Shown here in pieces: positions 29,677 to 43,611 of a DNA stretch of 64,000 nucleotides. Position 1 is the stretch's first letter. Each line of letters begins with the position of its first letter. The stretch lies in contig JAFEFL010000055.1 of assembly GCA_018240595.1 (NCBI GenBank), forward strand, positions 1-64,000. The letters run 5' to 3'. The stretch comes from Pseudomonadota bacterium. Its GTDB lineage: Bacteria; Pseudomonadota; Alphaproteobacteria; Rhizobiales; Xanthobacteraceae. The notes under the pieces were generated by a model. The model saw nothing but the letters and a program-made list of their open reading frames with translations. It had not been told where the DNA came from and made no database searches. A program made the position numbers and the translations under genes.

Positions 29677-32169
29677 TTAGAACTTCGTGCCGCCGCCGAA
29701 CCGGAACACCTGCGTGCGGTCGCAGACCGAACCGCCTTGCGGGCTGTTCTCGCAGTACTTCTTGAGCGGGTAAGCGAAGTCGAAGCGCAGCGGTCCGAGC
29801 GGCGAATCCCAGATCAGGCCGACACCGACCGAGGCGCGGGTCTTGCCGATGCCGTCGAGACCCGGCGTCATCGTTTCACCGGTGACGTTCCACGACGTCG
29901 GGCCCTCATAGCCCCACACGTTACCCGCATCGGCGAAGGTCGCGAGCTTGATCCCGATCTCCTTCGGCAGGAAGTAGAGCGGCGTCTGGAATTCGAGGCT
30001 GGCGCCCCAGTAATGGGTGCCACCCAGCGAGTCGTTGTTGGTGCCGCCGGTGAGATCGCGCGGACCGAAACCGCTCGGCGCGAAACCGCGAACGAGATTG
30101 GGACCCATCTGGAAGTGATCCAGCATGCGCAGGTCCTTGCTGCCCCAACCCGAGACGTTGCCGCCCTGGACCTTGAGCACGCCGACCACGTCCGGCACCA
30201 CTTCGTAGTAGGTGCGCGCTTCGGCGCTGGTGCGGATGAAGTTCACGTCGCCGCCGACGCCGGCCAAGTCCTGCTTCAACTCGGCATAGAGACCGCTGGT
30301 CGGGCTCTTGTTGTTGTCCAGCGTGTTGTAGGCGGTGGTGTAACCGACCATCGACACGGTCACCGGACCGTTGGCCAGTTCCTTGCGGACCGCCACCGAA
30401 GCTTCGCCGTCGGCGTAGCACTCGTCACCCGGAGTGACCGCGCCGGGGATATGCGTGTGGTAGCCGCTGGGCGTCGGCGTAAACAACGGAGACGTTGTCG
30501 ACTGACAGTTATTGTACTGATCCGGCAGCGTGATTTCCTGGCGATAGATCGAGTAACGCGGCGCGAACGACAGCTCTTCGGTCAGCGCGAAGCCGAGCTT
30601 CAGGTTCGTGCCGTACGTCGTGATGTCGTAGGAGATCGAGTTCGACGCATCGTTCTTGCGCGCGAACAGATCGACGCCGCCGGCCATGCGATAGCCGAGC
30701 AGATACGGCTCGACGAAGTTGAGTTCGACGCCGCGGGTGCGCTGGCCCCAGGTCACGGCCGCCTTGGCGAACTGGCCGCGGCCCATGAGGTTGCGGTCGG
30801 CGACGCTGGCTTCGGCGATGAAACCGTCGGCGGTCGAATAGCCACCCGCGACCGAGAATTCGCCGGTCGACTGTTCGTCCACGTTGACGTTGAGGACGAC
30901 GCGATCGGGAGCGGAGCCGGGCTCGGTGGTGATCTTCACCGTCTTGAAGTAGTTGAGGTTCTTCAGGCGGCGTTCGGCGCGATCGATCAGCGCGCGGTTG
31001 TAGGCATCGCCCTCGCCAATATCGAACTCGCGACGGATGACATAATCGCGGGTGCGGATGTTGCCGCGGATATTGATGCGCTCGATGTAGGCGCGCGTCC
31101 CCTCTTCGACCACGAAGGCGAGATTGATGGTGCGCGTTTCCGGGTGACGCTCGCCGCGCGGGCGCACATTGGCGAAGGCATAGCCGCTCTTGGCCGCTTC
31201 GATCGCCATGCCCTCGACGCTCTTCTCGACGAGATCGGCGTTGTAGACGTTGCCGGGCGACAGCTTGACCTTGCCGCGCAGGATCGACGGATTGAGCACG
31301 CGCACGTTCGAGATCACATCGACGGTGCCGACATGGTACTGCGGGCCTTCATCGATCGTGAAGGTGATGATGAAGCCCTTGCGCGACGGATCGTACTCGC
31401 CGACGGCGGAGACGATGCGGACGTCGGCATAGCCGTGCTTCAGGTAGAAGCGGCGCAGCAGATCGCGGTCCGCTTCGACGCGGTCCGGATCGTAGATGTC
31501 GGTGGTCTGCAGGAAGCTCAGGAAGTTCGTCTGGACGGTCTTGATAACGTCCTTGAGGCGGCCCGACGAGAACGCCTTGGCGCCGACGAAGCGGATTTCC
31601 TTGACGCCGGTCTTCTCGCCTTCCTTGATTTCGAAGACGAGGTTGACGCGGTTGTTCGGCAGCTCGATGATTTTCGGCACCACCGAGACGTCGAAACGGC
31701 CGGTGCGCTGATAGATGTCGATGATGCGCTGAACGTCGGCCTGCACCGTCGGCTTCGACAGCGTGCCGCGCGGCTTGGACTGGACTTCGGCCTTGAGCTG
31801 GTCGTCCTTGGCCTTCTTGTTGCCTTCGAACGCCACCTGATTGATGACCGGGTTCTCGACGACGGTCACGACGATACGGCCGCCAGCGTGATTGATGCGG
31901 ACGTCGGCAAACAGACCGGTGGCGTAGAGCGCCTTCAGCGCCTCGTCGATCTCGGCGGGGCCCAGGCGGCCGCCGGGGCCGGGCCGGAAATACGAGCGAA
32001 CGGTCTCGGTTTCGACGCGACGATTACCTTCGACGACGACCGAATTCGCCGATTGCGCCATGGCAACGGTGGGCACCGCAACGGTCAGCCCGGCGGCACC
32101 GACAAGGATACCACCGAGGACCACCAGAGAGAGGGTCAGTCCCCGAACAACCCGCACACAAAGTCCCAT
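29677..32169 (-). CDS. bamA: outer membrane protein assembly factor BamA
   Basis: The essential outer-membrane insertase. From ATG 32169 (AAAGGG upstream; a GTG at 32205 is the alternative) it has 830 residues. It begins with a signal peptide (hydrophobic LTLSLVVLGGILVGAAGLTV, probable cleavage after AMA), followed by five POTRA domains from about residue 42. The C-terminal 16-strand barrel contains the lid-lock motif region LVRGFAPSGFGPRD, and the protein ends in FRFGGGTKF with a C-terminal Phe. rseP lies just upstream, the order seen across proteobacteria. Confidence 0.97.
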   Translation of the reverse strand: MGLCVRVVRGLTLSLVVLGGILVGAAGLTVAVPTVAMAQSANSVVVEGNRRVETETVRSYFRPGPGGRLGPAEIDEALKALYATGLFADVRINHAGGRIVVTVVENPVINQVAFEGNKKAKDDQLKAEVQSKPRGTLSKPTVQADVQRIIDIYQRTGRFDVSVVPKIIELPNNRVNLVFEIKEGEKTGVKEIRFVGAKAFSSGRLKDVIKTVQTNFLSFLQTTDIYDPDRVEADRDLLRRFYLKHGYADVRIVSAVGEYDPSRKGFIITFTIDEGPQYHVGTVDVISNVRVLNPSILRGKVKLSPGNVYNADLVEKSVEGMAIEAAKSGYAFANVRPRGERHPETRTINLAFVVEEGTRAYIERINIRGNIRTRDYVIRREFDIGEGDAYNRALIDRAERRLKNLNYFKTVKITTEPGSAPDRVVLNVNVDEQSTGEFSVAGGYSTADGFIAEASVADRNLMGRGQFAKAAVTWGQRTRGVELNFVEPYLLGYRMAGGVDLFARKNDASNSISYDITTYGTNLKLGFALTEELSFAPRYSIYRQEITLPDQYNNCQSTTSPLFTPTPSGYHTHIPGAVTPGDECYADGEASVAVRKELANGPVTVSMVGYTTAYNTLDNNKSPTSGLYAELKQDLAGVGGDVNFIRTSAEARTYYEVVPDVVGVLKVQGGNVSGWGSKDLRMLDHFQMGPNLVRGFAPSGFGPRDLTGGTNNDSLGGTHYWGASLEFQTPLYFLPKEIGIKLATFADAGNVWGYEGPTSWNVTGETMTPGLDGIGKTRASVGVGLIWDSPLGPLRFDFAYPLKKYCENSPQGGSVCDRTQVFRFGGGTKF

Positions 32170-32332
32170 GCGCAACGCGCCCTTTATTGTCCCTGCGGCC
32201 GTCACCGCAATTGGCCCCGACCGACTCTCAAGGCCCGTCGTCGGAGCTTTTTACAGCGTTTTGCAAGCACTGCAAATGAAACCGCCAGACGAACTTCCCC
32301 TTTCCCCTCATCAAGTTGCCGCTGGGCAACGA

Positions 32333-33466
32333 TTATGAGGTGGCGAGGTGAAGGATGTCATTAAAGGTTGCAAAAATCATCAACATGACAACGATCGCCA
32401 GCCCGATGCGGAACCCCACTTCCTGGGCCCTTTCGGACAGCGGACGGCCCCTTGCGGCCTCCACGGCATAGAACAAAAGGTGGCCACCATCGAGCAAGGG
32501 GATGGGAAAGAGGTTCAAGAGCCCGATCGAGACCGACAGCACGGCCGCCAGGTTGATCAGGGGGCCAAATCCGCCAGCCGCGACCTGGCCCGAGACCTGG
32601 GCGATCCGAATCGGACCGCCGAGCTGATCGGCTGAGTTGCGGCCCGAGAAAATACCCGCAATGTACGAGAAGGTGTGGTCGACGATCATCCAGGTCTGCT
32701 TGGCGCCCTCGACCACCGCCTCGACCGGCCCGAACTTCTGCGTCTTGATGTCGCCGGCGGCGACCGACCGGCTGATGCCGAGGACGCCGAGCTCGTTGCC
32801 GAACTTGTCGCGCTTGAGCTGCGGGGTCGCCTGCAGGGTGACGACCGAATTGCCACGCTCGACCTCGACCTTGAGCTGGCGGTCGGCGCTCATGCTGACG
32901 ATGCGCTGCATGTCGGCGAAGCTGTCAATGTGCTCGCCGTCGATCGACAGCACCAGATCGCCCGGCTTGAAGCCGGCCGATTCCGCCGCGCCGCCGGCGA
33001 TCACCTGATCGACGCGCGGCAGCATGCTCGGCTTGCCGATGACCATGAACAGGCCGGCGAAAATGACGATGGCGAGGATGAAATTGGCGATCGGGCCGGC
33101 GGCCACCACGGCGGCGCGCGCGCCGACCGACTTGTGAGCGAACGAACCGCGCTTCTGCTCCTCGCTCATCGACGCGGCGGCGTCGAAATCCGGGACGCTG
33201 GCCGCATTGTCGTCGCCGACGAATTTCACGTAGCCGCCGAGCGGGATGGCCGACAGCTTCCAGCGCGTGCCGTAGCGGTCGTTGAAGCCGACGATTTCCG
33301 GACCGAAGCCGAGCGAGAACGCCGTGACTTCGACGCCGCACCAGCGGGCGATCAGGAAGTGGCCGAGTTCGTGGAAGAATACCACGATGGTGAGCACGAA
33401 CAGGAACGGGACGATATAGCCGGCGGCGCCGCCGCCGAACGCGCCCAGTTGCTCCAGAAAGCCCAT
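32333..33466 (-). CDS. rseP: site-2 protease RseP
   Basis: An intramembrane zinc metalloprotease that cleaves anti-sigma factors and remnant signal peptides. The 377 residues have the HExxH motif in VVFFHELGHFLIARWCGVE on the first membrane segment, the GYVKFVGDD region, one PDZ domain (AAESAGFKPGDLVLSIDGEH) rather than the two of E. coli RseP, and the C-terminal metal-binding motif NLFPIPLLDGGHLLFYAVEA. It lies 50 bp after dxr and 163 bp before bamA. Confidence 0.95.
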   Translation of the reverse strand: MGFLEQLGAFGGGAAGYIVPFLFVLTIVVFFHELGHFLIARWCGVEVTAFSLGFGPEIVGFNDRYGTRWKLSAIPLGGYVKFVGDDNAASVPDFDAAASMSEEQKRGSFAHKSVGARAAVVAAGPIANFILAIVIFAGLFMVIGKPSMLPRVDQVIAGGAAESAGFKPGDLVLSIDGEHIDSFADMQRIVSMSADRQLKVEVERGNSVVTLQATPQLKRDKFGNELGVLGISRSVAAGDIKTQKFGPVEAVVEGAKQTWMIVDHTFSYIAGIFSGRNSADQLGGPIRIAQVSGQVAAGGFGPLINLAAVLSVSIGLLNLFPIPLLDGGHLLFYAVEAARGRPLSERAQEVGFRIGLAIVVMLMIFATFNDILHLATS

Positions 33467-33516
33467 CGTTAATCCTCGTCCCCGACCCGCAAAACGCCAG
33501 TATGGCGCAAAGGTGA

Positions 33517-34755
33517 CTAGAATGCCTTTACGGCATTATTGAGCAAGAGATCCCGCGCCAGGGTTCTCGCGGTATGGTCAATGGCGAGCGCCGCCTCGAC
33601 AGTGGCAGGATCGGCCAGAAGCCCCCGACGATCGGCGGCTTCCAGCGTGGCTTCGACCAGCGCCGGGATGGCCGGAAAACCGATCCGCCCGGCGATGAAT
33701 TCGGCGACAGCGACCTCGTCGGCGGCGTTCAGGACGGTCGGCGCCGCGCCGCCCGCGATCATCGCCTGCCAGGCCAGCGCCAGCGCCGGAAAGCGCTCAA
33801 GATCCGGTTTTTCGAAAGTCAGTTCGCGTAAGGCCGCCAGGTCGAGCCGGTTGACCGGCCCGTCGAGGCGCTCCGGCCAGGCCAGGCAATGCGCAATCGG
33901 CACCCGCATGTCCGGCGGCCCGAGTTGCGCCACCACCGAGCCGTCGCGGAATTCGACCAGCCCATGCACCACCGACTGCGGATGCACCAGGACCTCGATC
34001 TCGTCCGGGCCGAGATTGAAAAGGTGGTGCGCCTCAATGACTTCGAGGCCCTTGTTCATCAGGGTCGCGGAGTCGACGGTGACCTTCGGCCCCATTGACC
34101 AGTTCGGATGGCGCAGCGCCTCATCCGGCGTTGCGACGCGGATCCGCTCGAGCGTCCAGGTGCGGAACGGGCCGCCCGACGCGGTGATGATGACCTTGGA
34201 GACATCGTCGCGGCGGCCGGCGCCGAGCGCCTGAAACACCGCGTTGTGCTCGCTGTCGACCGGCAGCACCGTCGCGCCCGAGGCTTTGGCGCGGCGCATG
34301 AACAGCGAACCGGCGCAGACGAGGCATTCCTTGTTGGCGAGCGCGACGGTCGCGCCGCGCTCGATCGCGGCCATGGTCGGCTTCAGCCCGACCGCGCCGG
34401 CGATCGCCGCCATCACCCAATCGACCGGATGCTGCGCCGCTTCGATCAGCCCCGCCTCACCCGCCGCGACTTCGATACCGCTGCCGGCGAGCGCGTCCTT
34501 GAGTTCGGCGAACCCGGCCGGATCGGCGAGCACCGCCATGCGCGCGCCGACCTCGCGGGCAATCCGCGCCAGCGCCGACGCGTTACGATGGGCGGTCACG
34601 GCTTCAACGCGGAAACGCTCGGGCGAGCGCTTGATCAGATCGATCGTCGAAGCGCCGATCGAACCGGTGGCGCCAAAGATGCTGACGCTGCGCGCCGCCA
34701 CCTGCCGCGGCGATGCAGGCGCCAGTCTCGACGATGCCAGACCGCCTTTGCCCAT
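33517..34755 (-). CDS. dxr: 1-deoxy-D-xylulose 5-phosphate reductoisomerase
   Basis: Converts DXP to 2-C-methyl-D-erythritol 4-phosphate, the second step of the MEP isoprenoid pathway. From ATG 34755 it has 412 residues. The NADPH site is [19 protein letters not shown]; other signatures are [40 protein letters not shown] and [20 protein letters not shown]. The longer open frame upstream overlaps cdsA and is not credible. The start is 14 bp after the cdsA stop. Confidence 0.96.
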   Translation of the reverse strand: MGKGGLASSRLAPASPRQVAARSVSIFGATGSIGASTIDLIKRSPERFRVEAVTAHRNASALARIAREVGARMAVLADPAGFAELKDALAGSGIEVAAGEAGLIEAAQHPVDWVMAAIAGAVGLKPTMAAIERGATVALANKECLVCAGSLFMRRAKASGATVLPVDSEHNAVFQALGAGRRDDVSKVIITASGGPFRTWTLERIRVATPDEALRHPNWSMGPKVTVDSATLMNKGLEVIEAHHLFNLGPDEIEVLVHPQSVVHGLVEFRDGSVVAQLGPPDMRVPIAHCLAWPERLDGPVNRLDLAALRELTFEKPDLERFPALALAWQAMIAGGAAPTVLNAADEVAVAEFIAGRIGFPAIPALVEATLEAADRRGLLADPATVEAALAIDHTARTLARDLLLNNAVKAF

Positions 34756-34769
34756 CACGTTCAAGGCCG

Positions 34770-35606
34770 TCACCACATCAACAGGCCGCGCGCCGGCGCA
34801 TCGAAGCCGCCGCGCAGCAGACCGATCAGACAGGCGGCGATCACCGCCGCCCAGAAACCGTCGAGCCGATCCATCACGCCGCCATGACCCGGGATGAGAT
34901 GGCTCGCATCCTTGGCGCCGAAGTGCCGCTTGATGTGCGACTCCAGCAGATCGCCGGCCTGCGACAGGATCGACAGCACCAGTGCGACGCCGGCAATGGC
35001 CAGCTTGTTCAAGCCGCCGAACGCGACCGCCACCAGCACTGCGGCAACGACCGCGCCCAAGGTGCCGCCGATCGCGCCGGACCAGGTTTTTTTCGGGCTC
35101 ACCGATGGCATCAGTTTCGGCCCACCGATGGCGCGGCCGGTGAAGTAAGCGAGCACGTCGGTGGTCCAGACGACGGCGAAGATCAGAACGATGGCGACGA
35201 AGCCGAGCCAGCTGTCGCTGCGCAGTACGATCGGCGCCAGCATCATGGTGCCGGCGTAAGCCATGCCGGCCATGATCCACAGCCGTCCCTGGCGCGGCGC
35301 GAAGATCGACGCCGCCAGCGCACCGAGCGCGACAATCAGCAAACCGACCACGGGCCGGTCGCGCCAGGCGAGCAGCGCGGCGACCACGATGGCGGCGCCG
35401 CAGAACGACAGCATCAATTTATGATCGCGGCCCGCAACGAGCGTGATCCACTCCCACAGCACGGCGATGCCGGCCGCCGCCCAGAACACCGCGAACGGCC
35501 AGGAGCCCCAATAGGCCGCGCCGAGCGCCAGAGGCGCCATCACCGCCGCCGAGGCGACGCGCAGGACGAGATTGCTCGCGCCGGATTTGGTTTCAGATGC
35601 GGTCAT
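34770..35606 (-). CDS. cdsA: phosphatidate cytidylyltransferase
   Basis: Makes CDP-diacylglycerol from phosphatidate and CTP, the branch point of phospholipid synthesis. From ATG 35606 it has 278 residues with about eight membrane segments. The CDS signature is [20 protein letters not shown] followed near the end by [19 protein letters not shown] and [13 protein letters not shown] (Mg-binding Asp residues). The frame extends upstream past the uppS stop, but that would add a non-homologous polar segment. Confidence 0.94.
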   Translation of the reverse strand: MTASETKSGASNLVLRVASAAVMAPLALGAAYWGSWPFAVFWAAAGIAVLWEWITLVAGRDHKLMLSFCGAAIVVAALLAWRDRPVVGLLIVALGALAASIFAPRQGRLWIMAGMAYAGTMMLAPIVLRSDSWLGFVAIVLIFAVVWTTDVLAYFTGRAIGGPKLMPSVSPKKTWSGAIGGTLGAVVAAVLVAVAFGGLNKLAIAGVALVLSILSQAGDLLESHIKRHFGAKDASHLIPGHGGVMDRLDGFWAAVIAACLIGLLRGGFDAPARGLLMW

Positions 35607-35661
35607 GGTGTTCTGCGCCGGCGCGGACAGCGGACGCGCTGTGTCGTCGGCCGGCACGGGT

Positions 35662-36411
35662 TCACGATCCCGTCTTGGCGACGAGGCCGCCGAACCGGCG
35701 CTCGCGCTGGCGGAATTCGCCGATCGCCGCCTCGAGCGCGGCGCGATCGAAGTCCGGCCAGTAAGTCGGCACAAACACGAATTCGCTGTAGGCCGCCTGC
35801 CACAGCAGGAAATTCGAGAGCCGTTGCTCGCCGCTGGTACGGATGATCAGATCGGGGTCGGGGATGTCCGGTGCATCGAGAAAACCGGAGAAATTTTCAG
35901 CGGTGACGTCCTCGGGCTTCAGCTTGCCCTGCGCCACCGCCTGCATGGCGCGGCGCACGCCGCGCACGATTTCCTGCCGCGCGCCGTAATTGAACGCGAC
36001 CACCAGCGTGAGGTTGGTGTTGTCCTTGGTCAGTTCCTCGGCCTCGGTGAGCAGCCGGCCGATGTCGGGCTCGAGGCCTTCGCGTTCGCCGATGATTCGC
36101 ACGCGCACGCCGCTCTTGTGCAGGTCGGCGAGATCGTTGCGGATGAAGCGCCGCAACAGCCCCATCAATTCGCCGACTTCGCTCGCCGGCCGCGACCAGT
36201 TCTCGGCGCTGAAGGAAAAAATGGTGATGACCTTGATGCCGATGTCGCCGGCAGCACGGATCGTGCGCCGCAGCGCCTCGACGCCGCGACGATGGCCTTC
36301 GACCCGCGGCATGCCGCGCGACGCCGCCCAACGACCATTGCCGTCCATGATGATGCCGACGTGGCGCGGCACGTCGGCGGCGGCAATCGGCGTATGCGGA
36401 GCATCGGACAT
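35662..36411 (-). CDS. uppS: isoprenyl transferase (undecaprenyl diphosphate synthase)
   Basis: Makes undecaprenyl diphosphate, the lipid carrier for peptidoglycan and other envelope glycans. The 249-residue cis-prenyltransferase has [20 protein letters not shown] (catalytic Asp), [32 protein letters not shown], and the C-terminal [21 protein letters not shown] and [12 protein letters not shown]. It starts 12 bp after the frr stop. Confidence 0.96.
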   Translation of the reverse strand: MSDAPHTPIAAADVPRHVGIIMDGNGRWAASRGMPRVEGHRRGVEALRRTIRAAGDIGIKVITIFSFSAENWSRPASEVGELMGLLRRFIRNDLADLHKSGVRVRIIGEREGLEPDIGRLLTEAEELTKDNTNLTLVVAFNYGARQEIVRGVRRAMQAVAQGKLKPEDVTAENFSGFLDAPDIPDPDLIIRTSGEQRLSNFLLWQAAYSEFVFVPTYWPDFDRAALEAAIGEFRQRERRFGGLVAKTGS

Positions 36412-36423
36412 ACTGGCGCGCCC

Positions 36424-36981
36424 TCAGACCGTGAGGATCTCCTTTTCCTTGGCGGCGAGCAACTGATCGACCTCGGCGATACCGGCGTCGGTCGCCTTCT
36501 GGATCTCGGTGGTGAAGCGCTCGATCTCGTCCTTGCCGTGATCCTTCTCGAGCTTCTTGAGCACGTCGAGCGCATCGCGGCGCACGTGACGCACGGCGAC
36601 GCGCGCGGTCTCGGCGTATTTGTGCGCGAGCTTGACCAGTTCCTTGCGGCGATCCTGGTTGAGCTCCGGGATGCGCAGGCGAATGGTCTGACCTTCCGTC
36701 GCCGGCGACAGGCCGAGATTGGAATCGACGATCGCCTTCTCGACCGGCTTGACCAGCGACTTGTCCCAGACGCTGACCGAGATCATGCGCGGCTCCGGCA
36801 CCGTGACGCTGGCACACTGGTTGAGGGGCATCTGCTGGCCGTAGGCTTCGACCATCACCGGATCGAGCAGGTGCGCCGAAGCGCGGCCGGTGCGCAGGCC
36901 CGACAATTCGGTCTTGAGCGCGGCGCTGGCGCCGGCCATGCGGCGCTTGATTTCATTGATGTCATGCGTGGCATTGGCCAT
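36424..36981 (-). CDS. frr: ribosome recycling factor
   Basis: Splits post-termination ribosomes together with EF-G. From ATG 36981 the protein has 185 residues, the standard length; an upstream start at 37014 would add 11 unconserved residues. Signatures: [65 protein letters not shown] and the C-terminal [16 protein letters not shown]. It forms the usual tsf-pyrH-frr-uppS-cdsA run. Confidence 0.97.
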   Translation of the reverse strand: MANATHDINEIKRRMAGASAALKTELSGLRTGRASAHLLDPVMVEAYGQQMPLNQCASVTVPEPRMISVSVWDKSLVKPVEKAIVDSNLGLSPATEGQTIRLRIPELNQDRRKELVKLAHKYAETARVAVRHVRRDALDVLKKLEKDHGKDEIERFTTEIQKATDAGIAEVDQLLAAKEKEILTV

Positions 36982-37091
36982 GACGCTTCCCCAGAATTGA
37001 GCTGCCTCGATCAAGGCTCGCGGATCGACGGCTTGCCGGCCAATCCGCGCCTTATGATGGCATCCGGCTTAGAACTTCGGCGCGGATTCGA

Positions 37092-37805
37092 CTAGCCGAC
37101 CAGGGTCGAGCGCCCCTCGCCGCGCAGAACCTTCTCCACGGCGCCCTTGTCCGCCATCGAGAAAACAATGATAGGCAACCGGTTCTCGCGGGCAAGCGCG
37201 AAGGCGGCGCCGTCCATAACCCGCAGGTCCTTTTCGATGGCTTCCTGATGGCTGACGCGCTCGTAGCGCTTGGCCGACGGGTCCTTCTTCGGGTCGGCGG
37301 TATAGACGCCGTCGACATTGGTCGCCTTCAGCACCGCCTGGCAGTCCAGTTCCGCCGCCCGCAGCACCGCGGTGGTGTCGGTGGTGAAGAACGGATTGCC
37401 GGTGCCGGCCGCGAGCAGCACGACCCGGCCCTTGCCGAGGTTCTTCAGCGCGCGCTTGCGATTGTATTGCTCGCAGACCGCCGGCATGGCGAGCGCCGAC
37501 AAGGTGCGGGCTTCGACGCCGGCGCGCTCGACCGCGGCTTCCAGCACGAGGCAGTTCATCACCGTCGCCAGCATGCCCATGGTGTCGCCGACCGGACGCG
37601 GCACGCCGCGGTTCGACACTTCGACGCCGCGGAAGATGTTGCCGCCGCCGACGACGACGCCGAGCTCGACACCCATCTTCGCGGTCGCGGCCAGATCGGC
37701 GGCGATGCGATCGACCGTCGGCTGGTCGATGCCGAAGCCCTTGTCGGCGGACAACGCCTCGCCCGACAATTTGACGACGACGCGCTTGTGAATGGGATCA
37801 GCCAT
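37092..37805 (-). CDS. pyrH: UMP kinase
   Basis: Phosphorylates UMP to UDP; the bacterial enzyme is hexameric and unrelated to eukaryotic UMP/CMP kinase. The 237-residue amino-acid-kinase fold has [45 protein letters not shown] and [17 protein letters not shown]. It lies 60 bp after tsf, with a hairpin between. Confidence 0.97.
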   Translation of the reverse strand: MADPIHKRVVVKLSGEALSADKGFGIDQPTVDRIAADLAATAKMGVELGVVVGGGNIFRGVEVSNRGVPRPVGDTMGMLATVMNCLVLEAAVERAGVEARTLSALAMPAVCEQYNRKRALKNLGKGRVVLLAAGTGNPFFTTDTTAVLRAAELDCQAVLKATNVDGVYTADPKKDPSAKRYERVSHQEAIEKDLRVMDGAAFALARENRLPIIVFSMADKGAVEKVLRGEGRSTLVG

Positions 37806-37827
37806 CGGCCGCAGCCCTCTTCTTGCG

Positions 37828-37859
37828 GAAGCGGCGGTGTTTTAAAGCACCGCCGCTTC
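37828..37859 (-). promoter_or_regulatory. hairpin between tsf and pyrH
   Basis: A perfect 12-bp stem (37828-37839 with 37848-37859) and an 8-nt AT loop fill most of the 60-bp tsf-pyrH gap. No T-run follows on minus, so it is more likely a partial attenuator or RNA stabiliser than a full terminator. Confidence 0.6.
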
Positions 37860-37865
37860 ATTTCA

Positions 37866-38795
37866 TCAGTTGGTGCCCGCGGCCGCCGCCACTTCGGCGG
37901 CGAAGTCGGATTCCTGTTTCTCGATGCCCTCGCCGAGCGCGTAACGCACGAAGCCGGTGATCTTGATCGGGCCGCCGACCTTGCCTTCGGCTTCCTTCAC
38001 CGCCTGCGCGACGCTCTTCTTGCCGGAGTCGTCGAAGATGAAGGGCTGCTCGAGGAGGGTCTGCTCCTTGTAGAAGGTCTTCAGACCGTTCTCGACGATC
38101 TTTTCGATCATGTTCTCCGGCTTGCCCTGCTGACGGAACTTGTCGGCGAGCACGTCCTTCTCGCGCTTGATGATGTCGGCCGACACGCCCGATGCGTCGA
38201 GCGCGATCGGGTTCGACGAGGCAACATGCATGGCGATCTGGCGGCCGAGCGCGACGAGTTCATCGGTCTTGCCGGTCGATTCCAGACCGACGAGCACGCC
38301 GATCTTGCCGAGGCCTTCCGACACCGAGGTGTGCACGTAGGAGCCGATGGCGCCCTTCGACACTTCCACCGACGCGGCGCGGCGCAGCGTCATGTTCTCG
38401 CCGATCTTGGCGATGGTGTTGTTGAACGCATCCTGGATGGACATCGAGCCGGCCTTCGACGCGAGAATCTTCTCGACATCGGTGCCGACATCGAACGCGG
38501 CTTCAACCGACATCAACACGAGGCCCTGAAACAGATCGTTGCGCGCGACGAAGTCGGTTTCCGAGTTGACCTCGACGACGATGCCCTTGGTGCCACGGAC
38601 CGCAAGACCGATGAGGCCTTCGGCGGCGACGCGGCCGGCCTTCTTGGCGGCCTTCGACAGGCCCTTCTTGCGCAGCCAATCCTGCGCCGCGGTCATGTCG
38701 CCTTGCGTCTCCGAGAGCGCGGCCTTGCAATCCATCATGCCGGCGCCCGTCGATTCACGGAGCTCCTTGACCATCTGTGCTGAGATATTTGCCAT
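37866..38795 (-). CDS. tsf: elongation factor Ts
   Basis: Guanine nucleotide exchange factor for EF-Tu. From ATG 38795 (TTG at 38798 is possible) it has 309 residues. The N-terminal domain has [21 protein letters not shown]; other signatures are [28 protein letters not shown] (split here only for description) and the coiled-coil region with [21 protein letters not shown]. It lies 115 bp after rpsB. Confidence 0.97.
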   Translation of the reverse strand: MANISAQMVKELRESTGAGMMDCKAALSETQGDMTAAQDWLRKKGLSKAAKKAGRVAAEGLIGLAVRGTKGIVVEVNSETDFVARNDLFQGLVLMSVEAAFDVGTDVEKILASKAGSMSIQDAFNNTIAKIGENMTLRRAASVEVSKGAIGSYVHTSVSEGLGKIGVLVGLESTGKTDELVALGRQIAMHVASSNPIALDASGVSADIIKREKDVLADKFRQQGKPENMIEKIVENGLKTFYKEQTLLEQPFIFDDSGKKSVAQAVKEAEGKVGGPIKITGFVRYALGEGIEKQESDFAAEVAAAAGTN

Positions 38796-38910
38796 CAATC
38801 CAATCCTTCAACCGTCAAAGCCGGCAAGCTTGAAACCCACCGGCGACGTCATCCAATTCGGGAAGCTTTGAACCGGCGCCCGCAGACGGGCGCCGGCCCC
38901 GTTCGGTTTG

Positions 38911-39915
38911 TTATTCGGCTTCCGCCATCATCGACTTGGCCTTGGCGACCCAGCCGTCGACGCGGCCCGGCAGGCCGACTTCTTCACCGACGTTATGCGC
39001 GGCAGCCGGCGACAGCTCGGCGAGCTGCGAGTAGTGGAAGATGCCGAGATCGTTGAGCTGCTTTTCGATCGCGCCCGACACGCCCGGGAGCTTCTTGAGG
39101 TCGTCGGCGACGCCGCGCGGACCGGGCAGCGGCTCGAAACCGAGACCGCCGGCGGCCGGCGCAGTCGGCACCGCTTCCGCCATCGGCTTTTCGGCAGCGC
39201 CGATATCGACGCCGCGCTCGCCCTGGGCGCGCGCGATGCCGTCGATCGCCGCCTTGGCGATCAGATCGCAATAGGTCGACACGGCGCGGCTGGCGTCATC
39301 GTTGCCCGGAACGACATAGGTGATGCCGGCCGGATCGCAGTTGGTATCGACGATGGCGGCGACCGGGATGTTGAGCCGGCGCGCTTCCTTGATCGCGATA
39401 TCTTCCTTGTTGGTGTCGATCACGAAGATCAGGTCGGGCACGCCGCCCATGTCCTTGATGCCGCCGAGCGAGCGGTCGAGCTTGTCGCGCTCGCGCTGCA
39501 TCGTCAGGCGTTCCTTCTTGGTGTAGCTGCCGGCTTCCGCCGAGTTCAGGATCTCTTCGAGCTTGCGCAGGCGCGAGATCGAACCCGAGATCGTCTTCCA
39601 GTTGGTCAGCGTGCCGCCGAGCCAGCGCGAATTGACGTAGTACTGCGCCGAGCGCTTGGCGGCATCGGCGATGGCGTCCTGCGCCTGGCGCTTGGTGCCG
39701 ACGAACAGGATGCGGCCGCCCTTGGCGACGGTATCCGACACGGCCTGCAGCGCGGCGTGCAGCATCGGCACGGTCTGGGCCAGATCGACGATGTGAATGT
39801 TGTTGCGGGTGCCGAAGATGTATTGCCCCATCTTCGGGTTCCAACGGTGGGCCTGGTGGCCGAAATGAACGCCAGCCTCGAGCAGCTGACGCATCGAGAA
39901 GTCAGGAAGAGCCAT
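38911..39915 (-). CDS. rpsB: 30S ribosomal protein S2 with long C-terminal extension
   Basis: A structural protein of the small subunit that also docks S1. The core (about residues 1-225) has [50 protein letters not shown] and [13 protein letters not shown]. Residues from about 235 to 334 are extra compared with E. coli S2 (241 residues). After a Pro/Ala linker this extension has a helix-hairpin-helix-like segment ([20 protein letters not shown], then [20 protein letters not shown]). Such extensions occur in Rhizobiales S2. GGAG precedes the ATG. Confidence 0.96.
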   Translation of the reverse strand: MALPDFSMRQLLEAGVHFGHQAHRWNPKMGQYIFGTRNNIHIVDLAQTVPMLHAALQAVSDTVAKGGRILFVGTKRQAQDAIADAAKRSAQYYVNSRWLGGTLTNWKTISGSISRLRKLEEILNSAEAGSYTKKERLTMQRERDKLDRSLGGIKDMGGVPDLIFVIDTNKEDIAIKEARRLNIPVAAIVDTNCDPAGITYVVPGNDDASRAVSTYCDLIAKAAIDGIARAQGERGVDIGAAEKPMAEAVPTAPAAGGLGFEPLPGPRGVADDLKKLPGVSGAIEKQLNDLGIFHYSQLAELSPAAAHNVGEEVGLPGRVDGWVAKAKSMMAEAE

Positions 39916-40059
39916 AGATATTCTCCGGTTGATCCGCCGCGGAGGGTGTGTGAGCCCTGGGTTAGCCTTTGATTTTCAAAGGATTTTCGGGGGCCACCGG
40001 ACGGCTTAACGGCCCATTGTCGGGGCCAAAGCCAACCATCCGCGTGAGTGATGACCGGG

Positions 40060-40088
40060 CTTATATAGGCGTGAATCGGGCGTGGCAA
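40060..40088 (-). promoter_or_regulatory. sigma-70-like promoter for rpsB-tsf
   Basis: On the minus strand TTGCCA (40083-40088) and TATAAG (40060-40065) are 17 bp apart. The predicted start near 40053 gives a leader of about 137 nt before rpsB, long enough for S2-type leader autoregulation. Confidence 0.65.
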
Positions 40089-40101
40089 GGTCGGGGGGCC
40101 T

Positions 40102-40126
40102 CTTCACCCTCCCCGGGAGGGTGAAG
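40102..40126 (-). terminator. hairpin downstream of dnaE
   Basis: A 25-bp near-perfect palindrome (cttcaccctccc, one base, gggagggtgaag) begins 18 bp beyond the dnaE stop. There is no T-run on minus. It lies just upstream of the rpsB promoter and may insulate it from dnaE transcription. Confidence 0.5.
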
Positions 40127-40143
40127 ACCGAGGACGCCGCCGC

Positions 40144-43611
<3,468 letters not shown>

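Noticed and set aside
29737..32364. A very long open frame on the plus strand opposite bamA
   Set aside because: It is an antisense shadow produced by high GC codon use. It has charged low-complexity composition and no family motif, while the minus frame is clearly BamA.
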